Origin: Parcubacteria group bacterium CG_4_9_14_0_2_um_filter_35_11
GTDB taxonomy: Bacteria; Patescibacteriota; Minisyncoccia; Minisyncoccales; GCA-002788555
Direction of reading: 5' to 3'
DNA length: 6,027 bases
Assembly: GCA_002788555.1 (NCBI GenBank)
Contig: PFRL01000031.1
Coordinates: 1-6,027 of the forward strand
Part shown: positions 1-5,427 of the stretch, in pieces
Layout: each line of letters opens with the position of its first letter
Position numbering within the stretch: the first letter of the stretch is position 1
Translations under genes and position numbers: made by a program
The notes under the pieces: model-generated
Databases searched by the model: none
Seen by the model: only the letters and a program-made list of their open reading frames with translations
What the model was told of the DNA's origin: nothing

Positions 1-686
1 ATGGAATAAATTGTGGGGACGCAATGTTTGCTCTTTCTTTTGGTATTCTAAAAAAAGGCGAGAGAGTTTTGGGGAAAGAAAATACCCTTTTTCTTTTAAG
101 AAGCTTATCAGAAACCCTGCTAGGGTTAGCCGAAGGTCAAAATTTGGAATTCGATTTTAGAAAGAAAAAAAAGAATATTGAATTTGCAGATTATATGAAA
201 ATGGTTAAGAAAAAAACTGCTCTTTTACCAAAATTTGGAGTGATAGGAATAGCAAAAATAGGAAGTGTCCCAAAAAAAGAAATAGAGGCATTAGGAGATT
301 TTTGTGATAATATTTTTCCTGCCTTCCAAATTAGGGATGATATTCTAAATTTAGTTGGTAAAAAGGAGTATGGTAAGGAGATAGGAGGCGATATCAAAGA
401 GGGGAAAAGAACGATTCCCCTTTGGCACCTTTTGAAAAATGTTTCTCAAAAAGAAAGAAAAGAGGTTTCCAAAATTATTTTAAAAGGCAGAGAGAAAATT
501 ACCAAAGAAGAAGTAAAATATGTAATAAGATTGATGAAGGAAAATGGCTCTATAGAATTTGCTCTTTCCCTAAGTGAAAAATTGGTTAAAAAAGCTAAAA
601 AAGCTCTTTTTTGTCTCCCAAGCCATCCCCAAAAGAAAATTTTAGAAGAGCTTTCTGATTGGCTATCAAAAGAGAGAATTTACTAA
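1..686 (+). CDS. Polyprenyl diphosphate synthase (FPP/GGPP synthase family), 5'-truncated by the window edge
   Basis: This trans-prenyltransferase adds isopentenyl diphosphate units to an allylic diphosphate, making precursors for carrier lipids or quinones. The frame is open to the window edge. The codons before the ATG at 24 read GINCGDA, which with the following MFALSFGIL matches the family's I-N-x-G-D-A-L/M-x-A-L helix, so the ATG at 24 is an internal methionine. Visible in order are GQNLEFDF (the GQ motif), the VKKKTALL helix, the second Asp-rich motif FQIRDDILN at 324-350, and GGDIKEGKRTIPL, the usual D-x-x-E-G-K-x-T-x-P block. The first DDxxD motif must lie upstream. The second motif ends in Asn instead of Asp, as in many GGPP-type synthases. 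About 227 residues are present of the usual 290-330. Chain length cannot be decided without the first motif. The downstream gene pcm starts 32 bases after the stop. The family is seen in the sequence; the product length is unknown. Confidence 0.88.
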   Translation, partial: GINCGDAMFALSFGILKKGERVLGKENTLFLLRSLSETLLGLAEGQNLEFDFRKKKKNIEFADYMKMVKKKTALLPKFGVIGIAKIGSVPKKEIEALGDFCDNIFPAFQIRDDILNLVGKKEYGKEIGGDIKEGKRTIPLWHLLKNVSQKERKEVSKIILKGREKITKEEVKYVIRLMKENGSIEFALSLSEKLVKKAKKALFCLPSHPQKKILEELSDWLSKERIY

Positions 687-715
687 TATCTAACATCTAT
701 TATCTAATATCTAAC
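681..715 (+). repeat. AT-rich heptamer tandem repeat before pcm
   Basis: Five 7-base units sit head to tail across the stop codon of the prenyl synthase and the gap before pcm: TACTAAT once, ATCTAAC twice, ATCTAAT once and ATCTATT once. A 12-base exact direct repeat (TAATATCTAACA at 684-695 and 705-716) falls inside it. No Shine-Dalgarno sequence is present between the array and the pcm ATG at 719. Related heptamers flank rplJ. The function is unknown. Confidence 0.7.
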
Positions 716-718
716 ACT

Positions 719-1330
719 ATGTCTTTAATTGATTCTCTTATTTTGAGAGGTTATCTTAAAACTCCTTCTGTAATCGAAGCTTTTCGGAAAATAAAGAGGG
801 CTGATTTTTTACCCTCGCACCTGAAGTCTCTTTCGGACATAGACGAAGCCTTACCTATAGGAGAAGGACAAACGATTTCTCAACCAGCGGTGGTAGCTTT
901 TATGATAGAACTTTTAGAGCCCAAAAAGGGTGAAAAGATTTTAGATGTGGGTTCAGGTTCGGGATGGACAACGGCCCTCCTGGCTCAAATTGTGGGAGAG
1001 AAAGGAAAAGTTTTTGGAATTGAACTGATTCCATCTTTAGCAGAATTTGGTAAAGAGAATATTAAAAGATATAATTTTATCGAGAATGGAATTGTTAAAA
1101 TTTTATGCCAAGATGGCTCAAAAGGCCTCCCAGAAGAAGCGCCTTTTGACAAAATTTTAGTTTCAGCTTCAGCAGAAGATGTTTCTCAAGCTTTTCGAGA
1201 ACAATTAAAAAAAGGAGGGAAATTAGTAATCCCAATTTCTACTAGTATCTGGCTATTTAAGAAAAAAGAAAAAGATGTTTTTGAAGAAAAAGAATACCCA
1301 GGGTTTGTATTTGTCCCGTTAATAAGCTGA
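719..1330 (+). CDS. pcm: Protein-L-isoaspartate O-methyltransferase (PIMT)
   Basis: This cytoplasmic repair enzyme transfers a methyl group from S-adenosylmethionine to L-isoaspartyl residues in aged proteins, allowing their return to aspartate. The 203 residues match the usual length of about 205-215. The N-terminal helix with AFRKIKRADFLP is typical. The PIMT signature QTISQP is at residues 51-56, with S54 the conserved active-site serine. SAM-binding motif I (ILDVGSGSGW) is at 74-83, the acidic residue of the next strand is E102, QDG is at 121-123, and GGKLVIPI and the C-terminal FVPL complete the fold. The frame is open back to a TTG at 659 inside the upstream gene, but that adds 20 low-complexity residues translated partly from the heptamer repeat. 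The ATG at 719 gives the family's normal N-terminus. No Shine-Dalgarno is seen. The phosphoesterase follows after 12 bases, suggesting co-transcription. Confidence 0.93.
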   Translation: MSLIDSLILRGYLKTPSVIEAFRKIKRADFLPSHLKSLSDIDEALPIGEGQTISQPAVVAFMIELLEPKKGEKILDVGSGSGWTTALLAQIVGEKGKVFGIELIPSLAEFGKENIKRYNFIENGIVKILCQDGSKGLPEEAPFDKILVSASAEDVSQAFREQLKKGGKLVIPISTSIWLFKKKEKDVFEEKEYPGFVFVPLIS

Positions 1331-1342
1331 AATAACTAAATT

Positions 1343-2173
1343 ATGAGAAAAGAGTCACTCATTATTTTTACCCCGTTTTTAGTTTTAATCTTTTTATACG
1401 GTTATCTTGTTGAGCCTTATAGTCCGGAATTGGTTCAAAAAACTCTGTCTTACCAAGATTTACCTTATAGTTTGGATAATTTAAAAATCATTGACCTTTC
1501 AGATTTTCATTGTCGGGGTTTTACTCTCAGAGAAAGAAAATTAGTTGAGACAATTGAAAGAGAAAAACCAGATTTCGTATTTTTTACTGGCGATTTTTTA
1601 GAGAGAGACCAATGGCTCTCTTCTTGTGAGAACCTTATCTGGCAAATTTTTCAAAAAAACCAAAATTTTTTTGGGGTTTTTGGCAATCATGACCACCAAA
1701 TAAACACCCCAATCCAAAAGTTAGAAGAAGATTTTGAAGAAAGAGGGATTACCATTCTCATAAATGAGTCACAAGAATTAAAATTTAAAGGGAATAGTTT
1801 CTATTTAATTGGTGTCGATGACCCCTATCTTCATTATGATAACCTCAAACTTGCTTTAAAAGACGTCAAAGAGGATAAATTTAAAATACTTCTTTCCCAT
1901 TCGCCGGCAATCTTTCTTGAAAATCAGAAATTAATTCAGGACAATACAATTAATCTTATATTATCCGGACATACTCACGGAGGACAGGTTAATATTCCCT
2001 TTTTTACTAATTTTTTTATCTCTCTTTGGCTTGGAGGAAAATATACCGCTGGCCTTTTTAAAGAAAATGGAACTTTTATTTATGTGAATAGGGGCATTGG
2101 CACTTTTAATCTTTTCCCCGTAAGATTAAACTGTCCTCCCGAAATTACTTTAATTACTCTTAAAAGAAGATGA
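1343..2173 (+). CDS. Membrane-anchored calcineurin-like metallophosphoesterase (YkuE/YaeI-type)
   Basis: The 276-residue protein begins with a hydrophobic segment (residues about 6-23) that looks like an uncleaved signal anchor, followed by a catalytic domain facing outward or on the membrane surface. All dinuclear metal motifs are present: D-L-S-D-F-H (D54, H56), T-G-D (D84), G-N-H-D (N115, H116), S-H-S-P (H186) and G-H-T-H-G-G-Q (H210, H212). The C-terminal run NRGIGTFNLFPVR and then CPPEITLITL is typical of the YkuE branch. Relatives in this branch include phosphoesterases and lipid-diphosphate hydrolases such as the LpxG-type UDP-diacylglucosamine hydrolases. I see no lipid A genes here, so the substrate is left open. 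Its stop overlaps the mltG start by 4 bases (ATGA), which implies translational coupling and a cell-envelope setting. Family assignment is firm; substrate and gene symbol are not. Confidence 0.9.
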   Translation: MRKESLIIFTPFLVLIFLYGYLVEPYSPELVQKTLSYQDLPYSLDNLKIIDLSDFHCRGFTLRERKLVETIEREKPDFVFFTGDFLERDQWLSSCENLIWQIFQKNQNFFGVFGNHDHQINTPIQKLEEDFEERGITILINESQELKFKGNSFYLIGVDDPYLHYDNLKLALKDVKEDKFKILLSHSPAIFLENQKLIQDNTINLILSGHTHGGQVNIPFFTNFFISLWLGGKYTAGLFKENGTFIYVNRGIGTFNLFPVRLNCPPEITLITLKRR

Positions 2174-3243
2174 AAAAACAAATAATCATTGCTGTCTTTT
2201 GTTTACTACTTATTATTCTTTGTTTTGCCGGAGTTTATTTTTTTATCCAAAGTGAAGTTAAAAAACCTTTCAGCCAAGATGATAAGGATGTGGTTTTTGA
2301 AGTAAGAGAAGGCGAAGGGATAAAGGAGATAGCCAAAAATCTCAAAGACTCTAGCCTTATAAAAAATGATTTTTATTTTTTAATTTGGATTTTAAAAGAA
2401 GGAAAAGCAAAAAAAATTTTAGTTGCCAATTACTGCCTTTCTCCGAAAATGAATGTTGTAGAGATTATTGAAAAATTCACAAAAGAAGGGGGAGGTATTC
2501 CTTCGATTGTAAAACTTACTTTTCCCGAAGGTTGGAGAATTTCCCAAATGGAAGAGAGGCTCCAAAATAAAGGCTTAATTGATTTTGGCGACATTTTAAA
2601 ATTTAAGATAAAAGAATTCAAAAAAGAGACTGCTTTTTTAAATGATGCACCAGAAGAAGTCTCTTTTGAAGGCTATTTGTTTCCTGACACTTATTTTTTC
2701 TATTGTCCTTCACCCCAAATTGTCTGTAAAGAGGGGAGAGGCGAAATTCTAAAATGTAAAAAAGGTGACCCAAGAGCAATCATTGAGAAATTTTTAGCAA
2801 ATTTTAATGAAAAATTAACCTCCGATTTAAGAAGTGAGATAAAAAAACAAAATAAGAGTATTTTTGAGATTATTACTATGGCTTCTCTAATTGAAAAAGA
2901 GGTAAGAGATTTTGATGATAAAAGATTGGTTTCGGGGATTTTATGGAAAAGACGAGAACATAATATTCCTTTACAGGTTGATGCCACCATAGCTTTTCTT
3001 ACAGGTCAAAAGACAACTAAAATTTCCTTAGAGGACCTTCAAATAGATTCTCCCTATAATACTTATAAGTACCAGGGTTTACCTCTTGGCCCTATCTGCA
3101 ATCCAGGCTTTCAAAGCATTTTGGCTGCCTTATATCCTAAAGAAAGTGATTATTGGTATTATTTATCAACAACCGAGGGCGACACCATCTTCAGTAAAAC
3201 TTTAGAAGAACATAATCTTGCCAAGACAAAATATTTTAAATAA
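2170..3243 (+). CDS. mltG: Endolytic murein transglycosylase MltG (YceG-like)
   Basis: MltG cuts nascent glycan strands in the membrane-proximal periplasm or outer face and so sets glycan length. The 357 residues match the family (about 340-360). A single N-terminal membrane segment covers residues 4-26. A LysM-like region follows (about 41-110, with VREGEGIKEIAKNL and NYCLSPKMNVVEII). Then come LTFPEGWRISQM (117-127), FEGYLFPDTYFF (166-177) and the catalytic block MASLIEKEV, whose E242 corresponds to the catalytic glutamate E218 of Escherichia coli MltG. VDATIAF, SPYNTYKYQGLPLGPICNPG and YYLSTTEGDTIFSKTLEEHN complete the YceG signature. An unusual insertion at about 178-200 carries three cysteines (C179, C186, C196). 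The start overlaps the upstream stop (ATGA) with a weak purine run (AGAAG) before it. A promoter for the next genes overlaps the stop codon. Confidence 0.95.
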   Translation: MKKQIIIAVFCLLLIILCFAGVYFFIQSEVKKPFSQDDKDVVFEVREGEGIKEIAKNLKDSSLIKNDFYFLIWILKEGKAKKILVANYCLSPKMNVVEIIEKFTKEGGGIPSIVKLTFPEGWRISQMEERLQNKGLIDFGDILKFKIKEFKKETAFLNDAPEEVSFEGYLFPDTYFFYCPSPQIVCKEGRGEILKCKKGDPRAIIEKFLANFNEKLTSDLRSEIKKQNKSIFEIITMASLIEKEVRDFDDKRLVSGILWKRREHNIPLQVDATIAFLTGQKTTKISLEDLQIDSPYNTYKYQGLPLGPICNPGFQSILAALYPKESDYWYYLSTTEGDTIFSKTLEEHNLAKTKYFK

Positions 3244-3246
3244 AAT
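3218..3246 (+). promoter_or_regulatory. Predicted sigma70-type promoter overlapping the mltG stop
   Basis: TTGCCA at 3218-3223 (5 of 6 to the -35 consensus) and TAAAAT at 3241-3246 (5 of 6 to the -10 consensus) are separated by exactly 17 bases. The -10 box includes the mltG stop codon. Initiation would fall near 3253, just before the GC-rich structured stretch, so that stretch would be transcribed as a leader of about 217 bases or as a separate small RNA. AT-rich DNA gives chance hits, but the spacing and position make this one credible. Confidence 0.5.
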
Positions 3247-3252
3247 AAATTA

Positions 3253-3469
3253 ATTTCGGTAGAGCAACGGGTGTAATAAAAAGACAACCCATTGAGGAAG
3301 GAGGACGGGGAAACAGACGGGTTCCCCGAGAAGGAAAACAGCGAGCAAAGCGAGCGTTAGAAACCGTGGGTTGGGGCCCGTTCCGAGCGAAGTGAGGAAT
3401 GGGAGGGTGGCGGGCGGGTCGTAGTCTAAAGAGCCTGCTTTTAGCAGGCGAAAAACTTGAACAACTACT
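3253..3469 (+). other. GC-rich structured intergenic element (leader RNA, small RNA or repeat)
   Basis: This gene-free stretch contrasts sharply with its AT-rich surroundings: positions 3291-3420 contain 80 G or C of 130 by hand count. It is strongly G-biased on the + strand. Pairings seen are CAACCCA (3285-3291) with TGGGTTG (3367-3373), enclosing a hairpin CGGGGAA (3306-3312) with TTCCCCG (3322-3328); CCCGTTCC (3377-3384) with GGAATGGG (3396-3403), one G-U pair, 11-base loop; and GCCTGCT (3433-3439) with AGCAGGC (3443-3449). GCGAGC is directly repeated at 3341 and 3350. A G-quadruplex motif follows at 3401-3418. The last hairpin has no T-tract, so it is not an intrinsic terminator. I do not recognise an Rfam-like class: it lacks the RNase P, SRP, 6S and tmRNA hallmarks I know. 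With the promoter just upstream, a structured leader of the DJ-1 and CapA genes is the simplest reading; a mobile repeat is the main alternative. Confidence 0.55.
3401..3418 (+). other. Canonical G-quadruplex motif
   Basis: Four GGG tracts (3401-3403, 3405-3407, 3412-3414, 3416-3418) are separated by loops of 1, 4 and 1 bases: GGGAGGGTGGCGGGCGGG. The first tract is also the 3' end of the 3377-3403 hairpin, so the two structures compete. It lies on the coding strand, 52 bases before the next start codon, so it could form in the mRNA. That it folds in cells is an inference. Confidence 0.6.
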
Positions 3470-4048
3470 ATGGAAAAACTGGCTACTAAAGAAGAGATAA
3501 AAATTGAGAGTCCAAAAATTATAATAAAAAGGGAAGTTGTTTTTTTAATTGCTTTTAAGGATTTCAGAGACCAAGAGTATTTTGTCCCAAAAGAGATTTT
3601 AGAGAAAGGTGGAATTAAAGTTAAAACTGCCTCCACACGCAAAGGTCAAGCCATTGGGGCCGATGGAGGGGATACTAATATAGATTTAACATTAGAAGAA
3701 ATTAATCTGACTGATTTTGATGGGATAGTTTTTGTAGGAGGTCCGGGGTGCTTAGAATACCTCGACAATGAAAAATCTTATAAGATTGCCAAAGAGACAG
3801 TAGTAGAAAATAAGATTTTAGCCGCTATTTGCATTTCGCCAATAATTTTAGCCAAAGCAGGAGTCCTAGACGATAGAAAAGCTACTGTTTGGACAAGTGC
3901 CCTGGAAAGGGGTCCTGTTAAAATCTTAGAAGAAAATGGAGCAGAATTTATTAATGAGAAGATAATTCAAGATGGGAATATCATAACGGCAGATGGTCCT
4001 GCAGCGGCTGAGGAATTTGGAAAGAAGATTTTAGAAAACCTAACTTAA
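3470..4048 (+). CDS. DJ-1/PfpI-family protein
   Basis: This is a single-domain protein of 192 residues with the class I glutamine-amidotransferase-like fold. After a charged N-terminal tail of about 20 residues, strand REVVFLIAFKDF leads to F-R-D-Q-E-Y, in which E36 matches the conserved glutamate near the nucleophile. VFVGGPG (88-94) is the conserved glycine turn. The nucleophile elbow reads AAICISP with C121. The C-terminal NIITADGPAAAEEFGKKI is typical. PfpI peptidase-like members usually have Cys-His-Gly; here His is replaced by Ile, so the classical catalytic triad is not evident. Family roles include glyoxalase or deglycase-like activity, redox-responsive chaperone action and proteolysis, and none can be assigned here. 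The ATG at 3470 is the first start after an in-frame TGA at 3458. There is no Shine-Dalgarno. The CapA gene starts one base after the stop, so the two are probably co-transcribed from the promoter near 3218. Confidence 0.9.
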   Translation: MEKLATKEEIKIESPKIIIKREVVFLIAFKDFRDQEYFVPKEILEKGGIKVKTASTRKGQAIGADGGDTNIDLTLEEINLTDFDGIVFVGGPGCLEYLDNEKSYKIAKETVVENKILAAICISPIILAKAGVLDDRKATVWTSALERGPVKILEENGAEFINEKIIQDGNIITADGPAAAEEFGKKILENLT

Positions 4049-4049
4049 A

Positions 4050-5072
4050 ATGAGGAAGATCTTTTTTTTCTTATTTTTGGTTTTAATCTTCGGAGGTTTT
4101 ATTACCTCCGTTTTTCTTTTACCAGGCAAAGATTTTAGATTTAAGCATAAAGGAGAACTCATCTCATTTTTTAAACCTCGCCCAACAGAAAGAGAAATAA
4201 ACTTAATTGCTGTTGGCGATATTATGCTTTCTCGAAATGTTGATAAAAAGATGGAAGAACATAAAGATTATAGATACCCATTTTTTAAAACGGCTCAATT
4301 TTTAAAATTAGCTGATATTACTTTTGGAAACTTGGAATGTCCGATTATTGCCGGAAGAGATATTCAAACTGGCCAGATGATTTTTCGAGCCGACCCACAG
4401 GCTGTCGAGGGCTTAAAATATGCCGGTTTTGATGTTTTGTCTTTAGCTAATAACCATTTCCCCAACTTTGGTGAGAAAGGGATAAAGGACACTTTTTTGT
4501 ATTTAAGTGAGGCTAAGATTAGTTATATCGGGGCAGGAAATAATGAGGAAGAAGCTCATCGGCCAAAAGTTTTTGAAATTAAAGGAATAAAAATCGCATT
4601 TTTAGCTTATAATGATAGTGATGTAGTACCTCTATCTTATGAGGCCATAAAAGACCATCCCGGGACAGCATTTATGAAAAAAGGAAAAATGCAAGAAGAT
4701 GTGAAGAAAACCAAAGTAATTTCTGATTACCTTATTGTTTCGATGCATTCTGGGACAGAGTATGCCAAAGCTCCAAATCAGCGCCAAATTAATTTTGCTC
4801 ACGAAGCTATTGACGCTGGAGCCGATTTGGTAATTGGTCATCATCCCCATGTCATTCAGGGTGCGGAAGAATATAAAGGGAAATACATTATTTATAGTCT
4901 TGGTAATTTTGTTTTTGACCAGATGTGGTCCAAGGCCACCCGAGAGGGCTTGGTTACTAAGATTAAAATAAAATTTAAAGAGGGAGAAAATCCCAAAATC
5001 GAGACAAAATTTTATAAAGTTTTAATAGAAGATTTTAGTCAGCCAAGAATTTTAGGAGAATATACTCTTTAA
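4050..5072 (+). CDS. CapA-family protein (poly-gamma-glutamate capsule-type metallophosphatase fold)
   Basis: The 340-residue protein starts with a membrane anchor (residues 3-24), a linker, then a CapA/PgsA-type domain of the calcineurin-like superfamily, probably outside the membrane. Motifs in order are AVGDIMLSR (D57), GNLECPI (N94, E96), LANNH (N134, N135, H136), SMHSGTEY (H233), GHHPHVIQ (263-270) and YSLGNFVFDQ (282-291). In many relatives the H233 motif is His-Trp-Gly; here Trp is Ser. In Bacillus, CapA/PgsA works with PgsB and PgsC in poly-gamma-glutamate synthesis, but no such partners are seen in this window, and many stand-alone CapA-like proteins have unknown substrates. The start is one base after the DJ-1 gene's stop, with no Shine-Dalgarno, which implies coupled translation. 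A structured non-coding element starts 15 bases after the stop. Family assignment is firm; capsule function is not supported. Confidence 0.9.
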   Translation: MRKIFFFLFLVLIFGGFITSVFLLPGKDFRFKHKGELISFFKPRPTEREINLIAVGDIMLSRNVDKKMEEHKDYRYPFFKTAQFLKLADITFGNLECPIIAGRDIQTGQMIFRADPQAVEGLKYAGFDVLSLANNHFPNFGEKGIKDTFLYLSEAKISYIGAGNNEEEAHRPKVFEIKGIKIAFLAYNDSDVVPLSYEAIKDHPGTAFMKKGKMQEDVKKTKVISDYLIVSMHSGTEYAKAPNQRQINFAHEAIDAGADLVIGHHPHVIQGAEEYKGKYIIYSLGNFVFDQMWSKATREGLVTKIKIKFKEGENPKIETKFYKVLIEDFSQPRILGEYTL

Positions 5073-5087
5073 TATAGGGGCTTGATA

Positions 5088-5251
5088 CCGCACCAATTTT
5101 GTAAAACAACTGTTCTGCGGCACACGAGAGCCGGATAGGCTCAAGTCCTGCTTTGCAGGACTACACTTCATTAAGTGTGCCGCCAGAGTATAGCACTGCC
5201 TTACCATATTATTTTTAAAGGATAACTAATTCTCTGGTAAAATTGGTGCGG
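5088..5251 (+). repeat. 164-base element with perfect 13-base terminal inverted repeats
   Basis: CCGCACCAATTTT at 5088-5100 is the exact reverse complement of 5239-5251. Nested inside, GCGGCACAC (5117-5125) pairs with GTGTGCCGC (5175-5183), extended by three pairs across one bulged C (5184). That stem encloses two hairpins: GAGCC (5128-5132) with GGCTC (5138-5142), and AGTCCTGC (5144-5151) with GCAGGACT (5155-5162). A competing hairpin ACACTT (5163-5168) with AAGTGT (5173-5178) shares bases with the enclosing stem, and CCAGAG (5183-5188) can pair with CTCTGG (5232-5237). No ORF and no convincing target-site duplication is seen. It could be a MITE-like non-autonomous element, or a structured RNA at the 3' end of the CapA transcript. 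No T-tract follows, so it is not an evident terminator. Confidence 0.65.
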
Positions 5252-5253
5252 GG

Positions 5254-5286
5254 TTGACAAAATATTTAAAATGATTAAACTATAAA
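5254..5286 (+). promoter_or_regulatory. Predicted rplJ promoter
   Basis: A perfect -35 hexamer TTGACA is at 5254-5259. The -10 box is ambiguous: TAAACT at 5276-5281 has a 16-base spacer but matches at 4 of 6, while TATAAA at 5281-5286 matches at 5 of 6 but with a long 21-base spacer. Either would start transcription just before the L10 leader fold at about 5291. The -35 box lies two bases after the inverted-repeat element. Confidence 0.6.
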
Positions 5287-5290
5287 ATAT

Positions 5291-5424
5291 CTTGCCGCAG
5301 AAATTGGGTTTTTGGCAAGTCAATAATTTACCAAAGATAAATCCCAATGAGGCATACCTAAAACCTAACAAGCTAATTAGCTAAAAAGCTAATTTATGTC
5401 TGCGGCAATAACGCCGCCTATTTT
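5291..5424 (+). promoter_or_regulatory. L10 (rplJ) leader: kink-turn and antiterminator
   Basis: Positions 5293-5354 fold as a hairpin with a Kt-7-like kink-turn: C-stem TGCC (5293-5296) with GGCA (5351-5354), three-base bulge GCA, GA (5300-5301) facing GA (5349-5350), then stem ATTGGG (5303-5308) with CCCAAT (5343-5348) and an upper stem TTTGG with CCAAA. The 3' part, ATCCCAATGAGGCA, resembles the conserved L10 leader sequence that binds L10(L12)4. A competing perfect 10-bp helix pairs TTGCCGCAGA (5292-5301) with TCTGCGGCAA (5399-5408). It destroys the kink-turn and also holds the 5' half of the terminator hairpin, so it serves as an antiterminator. The pairings are seen directly. Regulation by L10 is inferred from the known L10 leaders, including transcription attenuation reported for Bacillus subtilis rplJL. 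Confidence 0.72.
5356..5394 (+). repeat. CTAA-containing 7-8-base tandem repeat inside the L10 leader
   Basis: Five tandem units sit between the kink-turn hairpin and the antiterminator 3' half: ACCTAAA, ACCTAACA, AGCTAATT, AGCTAAAA and a second AGCTAATT. The last three make an 8-bp hairpin, AATTAGCT (5375-5382) with AGCTAATT (5387-5394), closed by an AAAA loop. AGCTAATTAGCT at 5371-5382 is also a perfect palindrome. The hairpin would shorten the span that the antiterminator has to bridge. Confidence 0.55.
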
Positions 5425-5427
5425 GTT
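5402..5427 (+). terminator. Attenuator terminator of the L10 leader
   Basis: GCGGC (5402-5406) pairs with GCCGC (5413-5417) around the loop AATAAC, giving five G-C pairs, followed by CTATTTTGTT. The stem is short and the T-tract is interrupted, so it would be a modest terminator, as suits an attenuator. Its 5' half lies wholly within the antiterminator strand 5399-5408, and GCCGC also occurs at 5294-5298, so the two copies compete for one partner. Confidence 0.6.

Noticed and set aside
24..26. ATG at 24 as the start of the prenyl synthase
   Set aside because: The frame is open to the window edge and the codons before it (reading GINCGDA) match the conserved family helix, so the gene starts upstream of the window.
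681..715. CRISPR-like array
   Set aside because: Units are 7 bases without spacers, far shorter than CRISPR repeats, and no cas genes are seen.
659..718. TTG at 659 as the start of pcm
   Set aside because: It would overlap the upstream gene by 28 bases and add 20 residues encoded partly by the heptamer repeat; the ATG at 719 gives the normal family N-terminus.
2430..2990. Reverse-strand open frames inside mltG (63 and 96 codons)
   Set aside because: They are antisense to a conserved coding region and show no recognisable domains; similar shadows at 191-397 and 4632-4850 were set aside for the same reason.
3258..3270. tRNA-like D-arm string GGTAGAGCAACGG
   Set aside because: No matching GCTC 5' half of the D-arm, no acceptor stem and no T-loop GTTCRA motif at proper distance; treated as chance or at most a remnant.
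3433..3449. Intrinsic terminator hairpin before the DJ-1/PfpI gene
   Set aside because: The stem is good but is followed by GAAAAACTTG, with no T-tract on the + strand.
3250..3642. Reverse-strand open frame of 130 codons over the GC-rich island and the start of the DJ-1/PfpI gene
   Set aside because: It overlaps a firmly identified gene antisense, resembles no family, and its composition is a by-product of the G-rich + strand.
4050..5072. Poly-gamma-glutamate capsule locus
   Set aside because: Only a CapA-fold protein is present; no ligase (PgsB-like) or PgsC-like partner is in the window, so capsule synthesis is not supported.
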